From the NCBI GenBank assembly GCA_048013815.1, contig CM106586.1:19716001-19780000 (forward strand): DNA of 64,000 nucleotides, read 5' to 3'. Of this stretch, positions 33,183 through 43,115 are shown piece after piece. Source of the stretch: Setoptus koraiensis. Its lineage: Eukaryota > Arthropoda. The translations under genes and the position numbers were made by a program. The notes under the pieces are model-generated. The model did no database searches and was not told the origin of the DNA. It worked only from the letters and a program-made list of their open reading frames with translations. Within the stretch, counting starts at the first letter, position 1, and every line of letters begins with the position of its first letter.

Positions 33183-34259
33183 TTAGTGAGATTTATGTTT
33201 CAGCTTGTCCAAACCTTTCTTGAGCCAGGCTGTTATTGAATGATGATCTTCCGGATCGTCTTCGTGCGATTTGTAATTGCATTGAAGATCAGGGTCGATG
33301 TCATTGAATTGATCAGCCAGTTCAAAGACCTTTGGCGCTGCATGCTCCTCAAATATCACCAAGTCTTCGTACATTTCTAATGGGAGTGTTGTCAAACGTG
33401 TACCACGACAATATTGAATAGTTTTGAGCCAGCGTCTGACTATTTGACTATTCTTCAATTTGTCATCGATAACATGGTTGGTGTCGCTGGCCCTGAAACC
33501 ATGGATAGCTAACCTCTCAATAGGATGGGTCGAGCTTTGCGCGTAACTATCTATCAATTTGCATGATCGCTTGAGATTCAAAAACTCTTCTCTCTCTCCG
33601 TCGGCGAGAATGTGATGGCTCGAACAGCCAGTCGCCAACGTTCTATCTTCAATGAGGCTCTCTGGTAGAGCAACTTTTGACGGATCGAAACACTCATAGA
33701 TCGTTTCACGGATAAGTTGATCATTCTCCACAACATCGAGGCTCTGTTTAACAGCCTCGTCTGATCGTTCTGCTTGCTCTAATTTTGTTTCAAGGTTTCT
33801 TTTGCAGGTTAAAACGACCTGACCGAATATGTTAAAAGTTAATCGGCGCAATCCATGTTCCTTTTTCTTATCTACGGGTACATAACTATATCTGCTCAGA
33901 CGATCGTAGTAAAAATATAACATTTTTGTGAGAGGCTCATCTCCACACACAGAGTGGAATTCGGACAACGCCTCAACCAGGTCTCTCAAAGCTCTCACGT
34001 CTGTCACGGCTCCTCGACTGTTCAAACACTCTTCGATTATTTTGGTTGTCGTCTCGCTGTCTAGTTCTGGTGATTGTTCCATCTCATTAGCAAATTCGAT
34101 GAATTTTGACACTGAGTCGAGAGATTTTACTCTGTCTATGCAAATTGTTTTCGATGATGTCCACAGTGTTCCCTCGCCATCCGCGGCTGAGCTGCCAGGC
34201 AGAAAACCACCGAAGACGCCGACGATCAGTAAAAAGTATGAAACTTGTTGTACCGACAT
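33183..34259 (-). CDS. Secreted orphan protein, 358 residues
   Basis: Intact one-exon gene. The signal peptide is clear (MSVQQVSYFLLIVGVFGGFL, then PGSSA, cleavage near residue 25). The mature part is helical and charged with about eight cysteines (for example in SKTICIDR, IIEECLNS, HSVCGDE, VLTCKRN, YECFDPS, ATGCSSH, KRSCKLI, IQYCRGT), which suggests disulfide-bonded extracellular helices. The C-terminus is basic (WLKKGLDKLKHKSH). A TATA box lies 79-84 bases upstream. I do not recognise the family. Two broken inverted copies flank it (32715-33070 and 34868-35013), so it belongs to a locally duplicating family. Confidence 0.85.
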   Translation of the reverse strand: MSVQQVSYFLLIVGVFGGFLPGSSAADGEGTLWTSSKTICIDRVKSLDSVSKFIEFANEMEQSPELDSETTTKIIEECLNSRGAVTDVRALRDLVEALSEFHSVCGDEPLTKMLYFYYDRLSRYSYVPVDKKKEHGLRRLTFNIFGQVVLTCKRNLETKLEQAERSDEAVKQSLDVVENDQLIRETIYECFDPSKVALPESLIEDRTLATGCSSHHILADGEREEFLNLKRSCKLIDSYAQSSTHPIERLAIHGFRASDTNHVIDDKLKNSQIVRRWLKTIQYCRGTRLTTLPLEMYEDLVIFEEHAAPKVFELADQFNDIDPDLQCNYKSHEDDPEDHHSITAWLKKGLDKLKHKSH

Positions 34260-34337
34260 GTTAATCTGAATTTGTATCTAAGAATTAGTGAAAGACTCAC
34301 AACTTTTAGAATAATATTGCGGCTAATCTCATCCCTT

Positions 34338-34343
34338 TTTATA
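34338..34343 (-). promoter_or_regulatory. TATA box of the secreted orphan gene
   Basis: TATAAA on the minus strand within CTGCTATAAAAAGGG. The same element, with its surroundings ACATTTTTTATCTGCTATAA, recurs in inverted orientation at 34679 before the broken copy. Confidence 0.75.
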
Positions 34344-34619
34344 GCAGATAAAAAATGTTCACTTAAACAAACGACAAAGGAAAACTCTATTTTTAGATTG
34401 CGATATTATCACTCGATGAGCATGAGCATTATGAGAGGCAACATTCCAAATATTTTAGAAATTTTCAATCGGAAATGACGATTCTGTTTGGAACTATTGA
34501 AAATAGCTCTTGTTGAACAGTTTTCATCACTTGTGATACATGGAAACTCCACGAAAATGAAATGTTTCGGCCTCTATTCTGACTGAGTTGGAAATTTATC
34601 ACAATGATATTGTGATGAA

Positions 34620-34867
34620 ATGTTGATATCGCAATCTAAGAACACAGTTTTTCCATGTGGTGAACATTTTTTATCTGCTATAAATAAGAATGAAATTGCC
34701 GGCCGTATTAAATTTATTCCAAAGGTTGTGTCTGAATTATCATCCATTTAAGTGGAATGAAAAGATCATTCAAACATAATCTTTGGAATATATAATCATG
34801 GAGTGACACTCATTTAATTTTTTCGACAATAGTCTTCTACAATTCTTCGATGCAAATTCAGCTTAGC
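34620..34867 (+). promoter_or_regulatory. Duplicated promoter and 5' UTR in front of the broken copy
   Basis: The plus strand from GATATCGCAATCTAAGAACA (34624) through TGAACATTTTTTATCTGC and TATAAA (34679-34684) to AAATTCAGCTTAGC (34854) mirrors the minus-strand promoter of the intact gene (34260-34410). The 5' UTR is about 100 bases longer than in the intact copy. The two promoters face away from each other around a 200-bp centre. Confidence 0.75.
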
Positions 34868-35013
34868 ATGTCAGTACAACAAGTGTCATACTTTTACTGA
34901 TCGTTAGCGTCGGTTGCTTTCTGCCTGGCAGCTCAGCTGCGTAAGGTGAGGGAAAACTGTGGACATCATCGAAAAGAATTCGCATAGACAGAGTAAAATC
35001 TTTCGACTCAGTG
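34868..35013 (+). pseudogene. Broken inverted copy of the secreted orphan gene (5' part)
   Basis: Starts with ATG and the same first codons as the intact gene (MSVQQVSYF). One T is missing from the following T run, which brings in a stop (TGA) at codon 11. Similarity continues past it through CTGCCTGGCAGCTCAGCTGC, the GTGGACATCATCG region and TTTCGACTCAGTG, then stops exactly at the MITE insertion. Confidence 0.85.
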
Positions 35014-35015
35014 TA

Positions 35016-35345
35016 GTGATCGGGGGAGGTATATCCCCCCGAAATGAAACGGAGAGGTGGGAAGGTCTTCCTCCTGCCCCCCCAAAATGAAATCGGAAAG
35101 GTCATCCCCGTTCCAGTTTCAGCTAGTGTCGGAGAAAACACTTGTAGAACAAATCAATGCAAGTATTGATGAAATCTGATATCATCTGAGAGCCCTGGCC
35201 TGTGTCTTTGATTTATACTGGAAGGGATTGGGGACCCCCTGTTTTTTTCGGCAGGTAAAAATGCCTCCCCGGGAAGCGGGAGGCTCTCAGCTCCCGCTGC
35301 CCGTTTCGAAACGAGGAGAAAAACCTCCGAACCTCCCCCGATCAC
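35016..35345. mobile_element. MITE with 15-bp perfect terminal inverted repeats and TA duplication
   Basis: Left end GTGATCGGGGGAGGT (35016-35030) and right end ACCTCCCCCGATCAC (35331-35345) are perfect inverted repeats. They are flanked by TA at 35014-35015 and 35346-35347. The 330-bp interior has no coding capacity and contains G/C-rich hairpin strings. TA target duplication and small size fit a non-autonomous Tc1/mariner-type (Stowaway-like) element. It sits at the broken end of the pseudogene. Confidence 0.85.
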
Positions 35346-35347
35346 TA

Positions 35348-35793
35348 GATTCGCGTGCGTTTTCAATCATCAAGCAACAGTCTCGATCGATGTGCAATTT
35401 ATCAATTGATGAAGAATCCAAAAGGCAGCCCTCTCCTACACTGTGGAAAATAAAATAAAAAAAAATCAAAATAAAATCCAGTTTAAACAGTGCAGCCAAA
35501 TCTTTTATCATGCAGCGTCAATACTGTGCGATGTGTGTACAAGCATTCATGCGATGAATGGCCGGAAGAGGCTCGAGTGACAACAGCGCCTATTTTAAAC
35601 GAAATGTTCACTTGTTTTTCGGCATATCGTCAATGTCGATGAGATATTCGAATCCGGTTAGAAACGCGTTTATGGTTATCTCGATAGATGTAGAGCGATA
35701 TGTCGGACAGCGAGGTTTAGACGACGCGTATAATCTATCAAAAAGCACGAGCAAAAAGCACGATCAAAAAGCCAACTGGCGCGAGCACAACCA
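35348..35793. other. Intergenic region
   Basis: No gene is recognised. AT-rich tract near 35445-35480. The open frame running into 35851 is antisense to the APMAP-like gene and not credible. Confidence 0.45.
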
Positions 35794-37611
35794 TCATTGC
35801 AGCTTTATTCGGCCGATAAAGTTGTTCATAACGGACAATAGATACAGGTAACGGTGTGTAGTTGATGTTTTGGCGTCTGTTTCGTTGGGGCCATTTGAGT
35901 GAACTGTATTATTCGAAGCAAAACTGTTCTGCTCGACAGGTGACGACAAGCTGGTCGCGCCAAGCTTGATAGTGTCGGCTGTGGGCAGCAGTAGTTCTCG
36001 AAGTTCAGTGGTGGTTTTCCACACGGAGTTCTTCTTGGTCGATTGCAACGAGCGCAAAACATTTCCGTCCTTGTCAAATTGAATGGCGATACCGTGAGGA
36101 CACATGACGGTGCCCAACTGCCACACGTTCCGATGGACGTATCCGAAGTCGGCAATTGTGGCCGAACGCAAAACGCGCTGTCCCAAAAACTCTATTAAGC
36201 CAGCCGACATGGAGGTGATTTTGAGAATTAGTCGCGCCACAATTGGCTGCTCCAAGAGATAATTGATGACGGTAAATTTGCCCTCCTCCACCAGGGCACA
36301 ACCAGTGCCCACCCAATAGGTCTCGCGGTGCGGGTCGGCGCCCCGTTTTATATTGTCTGGCCAGCCGGGCGACCAGGCAAACAGTTCGGTGGTGCCCTCT
36401 TTTGGGCCGTCAACATAATGTTTCAGTATTCGTGCCGAGCCAAACTCGTTGATTAGAAGCGTCTGACGATCGTCCATTAGCTCGATGCCATTTGGAAATA
36501 TAATTTTGCGCCCGCTATCATCGACGAAATCACTTTTCGTGTCATTATTATCGAGTCCCTTCGGATATCGGACAGTCGTAATGTCGTTCAGAATTGTTAT
36601 TTGTTGACTGTGCGTGTCATAACGTAACAGCCTGCCGGTGGCCTCATGCTCCGACATGGAAAACACAAACTGTCTAAATGTCCACTTGGCGCTAGCGTCA
36701 GTGAGATAAATAATGTCGCCACCATTTTGGCCCCCGTGCCAATCAACCGCGAGATCGTCTACGAGAAGAATGCGCGAATTGTTTGTTTGTTTCAGCGATT
36801 TGTGCGACTGTCTGGCGTCTATCAACAGGGCAACTTGTCGCATTTGTTCAAACGCCATCGACTGGGCGCCTTTTTCGAGGGATAAACCGGCGGGCACCAT
36901 GGGCTTTTTCAGGTCCACACGTAACAGGCCCATCATTGGGTCCACCACGTACAAGTAACTCTCGTCGGGCGACAACCGCAAGCCTAGAGGGCGCGAACAG
37001 CGCGAATACAACACGCGCTCCGGCGAGTACCTCGCTTGTTCGCCATACAACTGCACGTCGTCGTGACAAAAACTGTTATAGTTGTTGTTGTTCGTTTCCG
37101 GTTGCGAGTCGATGTGATCGGCTCGATTGGCCCGATAAAGTGTCAAGTTGCTATTTAGACTGGCCACCGTTGTAATTGTGTCCCTATGTGTGTCAACGTA
37201 CACGATAAAGCCACCCTCTACGCCTGTGTAAAAGTTTCCGGACGCGTCAGGGGCCGACGCCTCCGGTCCGTTGAATTTGCCCCTGAACAATATTTCCGCT
37301 TTGTCGAGCTCGTCGTTGAGTGCCAAATTTTCAACAAACAATGGCTTTTTGATGAAATAAGGCGGCAATCTGGGCTCAACTTGAGGCAGAGGCACATAAT
37401 AAATCACTATGAGCAACAATGGGCTTGCCATCAAAAACCAGCTCAGCTTATTGATGGCACGAATGCGGTCGGGAATGTTCGATCTTGCCATGTTCACATA
37501 CAAATCAGGTTGTGCAGTGTGGGTGTTTTTCAGTTGAGTCCACTGGTGCTTTCGGTCACTTTTTTTGTCTTCATTGAGTGTTCCGTTGTTTCTCGTCACA
37601 TCGATCGCCAT
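35794..37611 (-). CDS. APMAP: APMAP-like / strictosidine synthase-like membrane protein
   Basis: One-exon gene of 605 residues from the ATG at 37611; a second ATG 40 codons later (MARSN) could also be the start. A single hydrophobic helix (about 56-75, LSWFLMASPLLLIVIYYV) predicts a type II membrane protein. The lumenal part has the strictosidine-synthase-like six-bladed propeller signatures: SRCSRPLGLRLSPDESYLYV, VDPMMGLLRVDL, DDLAVDWHGG, IIYLTDAS, FPNGIELMDDRQTLLINEF, WSPGWPDNIKRGADPHRETY. Human APMAP (adipocyte plasma membrane-associated protein) and fly hemomucin have this layout; APMAP has arylesterase activity. This copy is longer than vertebrate APMAP (about 416 aa) owing to the N-terminus, insertions between blades and a Ser/Thr/Asn-rich C-terminus. 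An AATAAA motif overlaps the last codons. Confidence 0.92.
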   Translation of the reverse strand: MAIDVTRNNGTLNEDKKSDRKHQWTQLKNTHTAQPDLYVNMARSNIPDRIRAINKLSWFLMASPLLLIVIYYVPLPQVEPRLPPYFIKKPLFVENLALNDELDKAEILFRGKFNGPEASAPDASGNFYTGVEGGFIVYVDTHRDTITTVASLNSNLTLYRANRADHIDSQPETNNNNYNSFCHDDVQLYGEQARYSPERVLYSRCSRPLGLRLSPDESYLYVVDPMMGLLRVDLKKPMVPAGLSLEKGAQSMAFEQMRQVALLIDARQSHKSLKQTNNSRILLVDDLAVDWHGGQNGGDIIYLTDASAKWTFRQFVFSMSEHEATGRLLRYDTHSQQITILNDITTVRYPKGLDNNDTKSDFVDDSGRKIIFPNGIELMDDRQTLLINEFGSARILKHYVDGPKEGTTELFAWSPGWPDNIKRGADPHRETYWVGTGCALVEEGKFTVINYLLEQPIVARLILKITSMSAGLIEFLGQRVLRSATIADFGYVHRNVWQLGTVMCPHGIAIQFDKDGNVLRSLQSTKKNSVWKTTTELRELLLPTADTIKLGATSLSSPVEQNSFASNNTVHSNGPNETDAKTSTTHRYLYLLSVMNNFIGRIKLQ

Positions 37612-39737
37612 TGATATTACTCGTTCAACCAACAATCACGGTAGTCAAGGTAACCAGTTACAACTTCTTGCCGCCGGCATATCTCACATACATAATTTAT
37701 ACATGCTTATTTCGTGTAAACTACAATTGTTTTTGTCGATTGCCAGCATCTCGTCAGACTGTTGAGGAAAAACGTCGATCGCATTGGTGCCATGGTTACT
37801 CCATGTCTTTTTTTTTTCTTCTGTCTCTCATGAAAGTATTTTTGAAATCCGACACTCGCTATAAACTCGCTTTGGCAACCCTCAAACTCCGTCTAGAGCA
37901 TGGCTGGCAGCATTGCGTCTTGACTGTTTTTAGCGCTGATGCAAAATGAACAACAAAACTGACGTTCATCGATACTTATAAAAAGCTCTCCCCCCGCTCG
38001 TCCAAGGTAGGCCGGGTATTGTAAACGCCCCGTTGTTTTTCGTGTTGACCCGAACAATCGAGCCGGGTCCCAGCAGTCTCTGGACGATTCTTTGAGCTGT
38101 GCTGCAGTGCCATTCTGGTTGATTTCGGCCAACTGAGCTTGCTCGATGTATAACGCAACAGCTCTGGTGCTAATACAATCGACCATTATGGTGGATTGGC
38201 GTGCTTGTCCGCGGGCACCCGGACAATCCGCGATGCAAGGGCGATACTTGCATATAAGCGATATATCAACTCTTTTCTGACATGTCCACGGTCTTGCAAG
38301 CTATGTGCGGATTATCCGATTGTGTGACGTGGTTGGCTCGATCTCGGCGCCCTGTCAATTGTCGCTCTCTCTGTCTATCTCTATCTCTCTCGCGCTCACC
38401 ACAAGTCTTTGGCATCAGTGCAAATATTGATTCAACGAAACTTTTTACATGTGCAACATTGTTAGCATGGAAGCAATAAAAAAGTTACTTTCACCTGAGT
38501 CCTTCTCTTTGTTTGTCTGTCCGCCAACACACTTGTGTTTTCTGCTTGTCTATCGCTGACAGCTCACTGTTACGTGAACAACACATAAGAAGCTCTCCAG
38601 CTAGAGAGTAAAAGCTCTTATCGCGATATCCATTTTATACATGCATCATTTTCATAATGTACCCAATGACTTTGACATGACAAGCTACGTGTGATGGCTG
38701 ATTCAGAGCTAAAAGTATCAGCAGCAATGTCACATGTCGGTCTCACGAAAAATCATTTAGTGGTTATCTACCGTAGCACTTAGGCAAATTGGCCTTTTTG
38801 CTACTTTGAACTCGCTATTTACTAAATAGTATTTAGGCCAAAACTACCAGGATACGTCTTTTAGACCATATTTGTTTCATTGAGAACATCAGATTTCAAC
38901 CTTTTCTGTTTTAAAAACAAAAAAATAAAGTATTTTCTCATGAATCCCTCCATGACATAGTTCAACAAGATGTCGAATAAGAACGTCAATTCATGAATTT
39001 ACGGGAGTGAGGGATATTTTCTCACCACGGGCAGCTCCCATCTCAACCCCCGTCATAGACCTGGGCTGGTTTCCTCCCGTCAATTTTTCACCTGATCACT
39101 AATTTTGACTGGCAAGAACCGAAAAAACCGTAAAATCGTTTGCATCGCATAAAAACTGAATTTGAGTAGTTTCAAGCACCGAATCTGTTCTCCCTACTGA
39201 TCAGCGATCGAAACAATGCACAGCTCTTGGCATGTGATCGGTATTCATCGATGGGAGAGTTGTTCGTTGGTGATTTACTTTCCCTTTAACTTTAATTGCT
39301 GTGTGACAATTTTAATGGGTTCGCACAAGGTGGTGAATTGTGACAAAAACAAAGATGATTCGCTGGTATCCATCAGAAGTGTCTGTTTGTGAACTCGTAG
39401 TCCCGACACAAAGTCGCTAATTTTCTCTTGATGAAGCTTCAGTCATCTTGCCCAAATATTCTCCGGCTCTAAATTGTTTGTTTGTTCTAACATCTCATTG
39501 TTACGAATTTGAAATATGTGTGAATTTGTGCCACTTGCATCCGTCCAACCATCCAACTAAGACTAGGTTTTTAGCAGAGAATAAGCTACGGTATTAAAGT
39601 TATCCTAGCCTTATGTGAAAGTATTACCACCAGTAGCAAAACTTGCTAACTATTAATGCTGTTTTACAGCATAATCGGCAATTCATTGAGCGAAACTTGT
39701 GGTAGCCGGTCAAGAAAATCAACATAACATTGCTACG
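37612..39737. other. Intergenic region between the APMAP-like gene and the first P450
   Basis: Two kilobases with no supported gene. A 97-residue minus-strand frame at 37893-38186 has no recognisable domain. A short hairpin (TTGTCCG/CGGACAA) occurs at 38205-38226 and a weak inverted pair (ACGGGAG/CTCCCGT) near 39001-39082. Confidence 0.45.
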
Positions 39738-41359
39738 ATGAACGGGATTCTTTTGTTGGTCGGTATTTTAGCATCATTTATTGCTACATTTATAATCAAG
39801 AGGCATCTTCTTATCAAGAAATACGTACAAGGCAGTCACATCCCTTTCTTAAAGCCCAGAAGTTACATCGTGGGTAGTTATAGGGATTTAAATACATCCA
39901 AAGAATCTATTGCGAATAGAGTGGAGAAATATTTCAGATTAAAAGGAGACACTTATGGCGCATTCTTGGGAGAAATGCCCTATGTTTTCACAAAAGATCT
40001 TGACCTTTACTGCAAAATATGGGTCACAGACAGCCACAAGCATATTGACAGGCCGTTCGTTGGGGCCTACACAGGCTACAATGATGTGTCACTTTTGCAG
40101 GCCGAGGGTGATGTTTGGCGAAAAACACGTCGAGCAATCGGATCAACCATGACGTAAGTTAGCCGGCTTCAACATTTTTTTTAGCATGATCATGATCAAT
40201 TCCTTATAGTTATTGATAACACAAAATTTCCCACAGACTATCGAAACTGAAGCTGGCAAACGTAGAGAGGGACGTCGAATATTGTCTCAATAAACTGATG
40301 GCCAGTTTAGAGAGACGATCGATGCAAGTCACAAGTGATGATAAGGTTCAATCACAAGAAACAAAAAAGAGTTCCGTTACGGTAGAGTGTTCTAGCATGT
40401 TCAAGAAGTTTATTATGGATTTATTCATGAATGTAGCCTTTGATAGACCCGATCAGATTGATTATGATGCCGATGACAACGAAATTATCACCAGCGCTGT
40501 AAACATTATGAAGAAGAGCTACAGTCCGGCTGTCATGTTGACATTATTTATACCTCAGTTGGCGCCTTTTTTACGTATTGTAATTCGACTATTTAAACTG
40601 AATCGTTTTGTTCAGTATTTGTATGACATTGTCGATACCATAATCGCTAAGACTGAAGAGGATCCCAGATTAGGCCAGGCAAGAAGCGACAGAAGAGTGA
40701 TACATTCATTGTTGGATTTGTATAAGGGTGGTCGTCTCACCAAAGACGAGCTTCAATCTAACGTATTTTTTATGCTTATGGCCGGTTGGGACACAACAAG
40801 TGATTCATTGACTGCCTTGATGTGGCAGTTAGCTATGCATGCCGATGTTCAAGAAAAGTTGCGCAATGAAATAATGAAAGATGGCGTTGAATCTGATTAT
40901 CTTTCCTGGGTTATGAAGGAATCACTTCGGTTGAACCCGCCAGTTACAACTGCGCGCCTGATCAACGAAGACTTCCATTGGAAAGGATACAGGATGATGA
41001 AGGGCATGGTTCTCATTATGCCCACCTATTCATTGATGAGAGACAAAAGGATCTGGGGCAATGACGCCGATCAATTCAAGCCAGAACGCTTTGATTCAAA
41101 CAACAATACACAGCAGCATCCATATCAGTATGTTGCGTTCGGTTTGGGGCCGAGAAATTGCGTTGGATACCATCTGGCAATGATCGAAATGAAAATGACC
41201 ATTTGCAAAATATTGATGAATTACACAATTCAGGCCGCACCTAACACGCCAAAAAGCTTGATACTAAAAGAGGGCACAGGTTCGGTTTTCTTTATCAACA
41301 TATTAAAGGACAAAATGCCATTGGAGTTCGTGCCACTGCACATCACGAATGATGATTAA
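39738..41359 (+). CDS. Cytochrome P450 (CYP3-clan-like), copy 1
   Basis: Microsomal haem monooxygenase of 512 residues in two exons (39738-40153 and 40237-41359). The intron has GTAAGT and CCACAG ends and splits a Thr codon (AC|A). The N-terminus is a membrane anchor (LLLVGILASFIATFII) followed by a proline-bearing hinge. Conserved motifs are present: I-helix AGWDTTS (321-327), K-helix ESLR (E367, R370), FKPERF, and the haem-binding loop FGLGPRNCVG with thiolate ligand C447. The sequence around the haem resembles CYP3/CYP6-type enzymes, which in arthropods often oxidise xenobiotics; the substrate cannot be told. Exon 2 is almost identical in its first half to copy 3 (50939-52061). AATAAA follows at 41410. 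Confidence 0.93.
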
Positions 41360-41409
41360 TCAGTAGACGCAGCGGTCAGTTGAGTACCGATGAAGGAAAA
41401 GAAAACAAT

Positions 41410-41415
41410 AATAAA
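41410..41415 (+). terminator. Poly(A) signal of P450 copy 1
   Basis: AATAAA, 51 bases after the stop. Confidence 0.6.
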
Positions 41416-41966
41416 ATAGTATAACATGGAATTTAAACTAGTTCTGAAATACTCGATGCATCATTATCTGATCTAGCATTTATTTGTCTTGCATCTATCA
41501 ACCCAACTTTTCCGATGCCGCCGCAAGAGAGAATCTAATGTCCACCGGCTGACATGCATTCATTCTTTCTTCCAAAGAAAGAGTGTCAGAAAAATTTTTA
41601 CCGGCACTCTTTCTTCGGTGCCACTGATTTCCTCATAAATTGATGCAAAGAAAAACTTGTTGTGCTAGCCGAATTATCCACAACTTGTCGCCGGCAAGAG
41701 AAGTACCAATATCTGTTTCTACAGACACATAGATGATTTGTCTCATGCAATTACGCAGTAATTATCGAGATTGAATATATTCATCAACAAGGGCATTCAA
41801 CGAACAACGTACATTAAAACGCAAACCATTGAATTCTAGTGAGCATATACAAAGAAGAATAATGATGATAATATCTCATCACTTCATTGAATCCACAATG
41901 TTTCTCGAAATGTGTCGCGAAATTCTTCACCGCTCGAAGATAAGAAAATCTATATCCAAACTGCAC
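41416..41966. other. Intergenic region
   Basis: The part at about 41500-41650 resembles the 3' flank of P450 copy 3 (52220-52350), including GGTGCCACTGATTTCCTCAT, so the P450 duplication extended past the gene. A hairpin CTTTCTTCCAAAGAAAG lies near 41563. Confidence 0.6.
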
Positions 41967-42491
41967 CTACCAGTGTGAATCCGCTATACTAGCGAACCAG
42001 TCGTCGTCGTCGTGTTCTTTCAGAGACTCTGGATCAGGTAGTGGCTCATAGTTAAGATCGGCGATCCAAGCGAAGTCATGATGGATTCTCCGATCATCTT
42101 CTTTAATCTTCTGCCTCAATTTTTCGATCTCGTCTTTATGAACCTCCTTGTCTTTAGATTCTAAAGAAAGTATTTTGCGATACATTTCTCTCTGTTCCAA
42201 TCTCAAATCTTGGATTGAATGTCGAGCTGCGTTCATTTCATCGTTCCATTGTTGATCTCTATCAAGATCGCTGTAGTCAATTTTCTCATTTGCTGGTCTA
42301 GTGTAAACAAAGTCATAGAGTAGTCTCTCATCGTCCCAAGGCTTCTTTCTAGAAATTTCGTGCTTGAGTTCCACCAAGCCCTTCTGGACAAGTTCGTCGA
42401 AGGTGTACGGTTCCCAATCTGCAAGAGCATTGACAAACTCTTGAATGAAAATCGCACCTAGTACCAATAATGCTAATGTGTATGCTGCCAT
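41967..42491 (-). CDS. Small secreted acidic coiled-coil protein
   Basis: 174 residues in one exon. A hydrophobic N-terminus (AAYTLALLVLGAIFIQEFVNA) is a good signal peptide, cleaved near residue 23. The mature protein is highly charged. Residues about 80-140 (QDLRLEQREMYRKILSLES and following, rich in K/E/D with heptad Leu/Ile) should form a coiled coil. The end is acidic and Trp-bearing (HDDDDWFASIADSHW). There is no cysteine in the mature part. I do not recognise the family. It stands alone between two larger genes on a locus rich in secreted orphans. Confidence 0.78.
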   Translation of the reverse strand: MAAYTLALLVLGAIFIQEFVNALADWEPYTFDELVQKGLVELKHEISRKKPWDDERLLYDFVYTRPANEKIDYSDLDRDQQWNDEMNAARHSIQDLRLEQREMYRKILSLESKDKEVHKDEIEKLRQKIKEDDRRIHHDFAWIADLNYEPLPDPESLKEHDDDDWFASIADSHW

Positions 42492-43115
42492 TTTATCGTT
42501 TTTAAGAGATTACTCATCAGCTCTTGAGGACTTTTAGAAACATTCACTTGTCACTGCAATTTCTGATATGATTTCGGTCATATTTCAGTTGTGATCAGCT
42601 ATGTGATTGGTAAAATACAAAACTGAAATGTAAAAACACGAGTCCGTTCGAACAGCTAAAATTAGAAACTCAAAATCTACTCTTGTGACATGTAACTCTA
42701 TTTAAGCTGTAATTTAGTCACCAAAAACCACACGCGACGAATTTGATGGAGAAGGTCTCTCAACGAATTATCGAATATTAGTCAAACTCTTCACTGTTTC
42801 TCACAATGTTAAAAGGTTCATTCATTATCAATTTAATTGTATGATTGTTCGATATGCTAATCAGAAATCAGTCTAGATTATGAGGGTGTTGAAAGTAACA
42901 GGTGTAAGGATGGGGTCTGTACACTGGTGGTCCCAAGTATACGAGCCAGATGATTTTCCTAGATGACATTTCTGCTCATAGGTATGAATATTTACGCTTG
43001 TGACCTTCCTACGATCTCATAAGCATCACTGATTATGGTTATTACGTGAAAATTTCATTCACCAGAGAGCAACTCTATTTCAATTCTTCGCTTAATATTT
43101 TTTATTGATATTTTT
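42492..43115. other. Intergenic region
   Basis: AT-rich, no gene seen. It presumably contains the promoter of the small secreted protein and the 3' UTR of the acyltransferase-like gene. Confidence 0.45.

Noticed and set aside
37893..38186. 97-codon minus-strand frame before the P450 cluster
   Set aside because: No recognisable domain, no clear promoter or poly(A) site; an overlapping frame is equally open.
39001..39082. Possible second small MITE (ACGGGAG/CTCCCGT ends)
   Set aside because: Inverted ends of only 7 bp, no target duplication, no resemblance to the 35-kb element.
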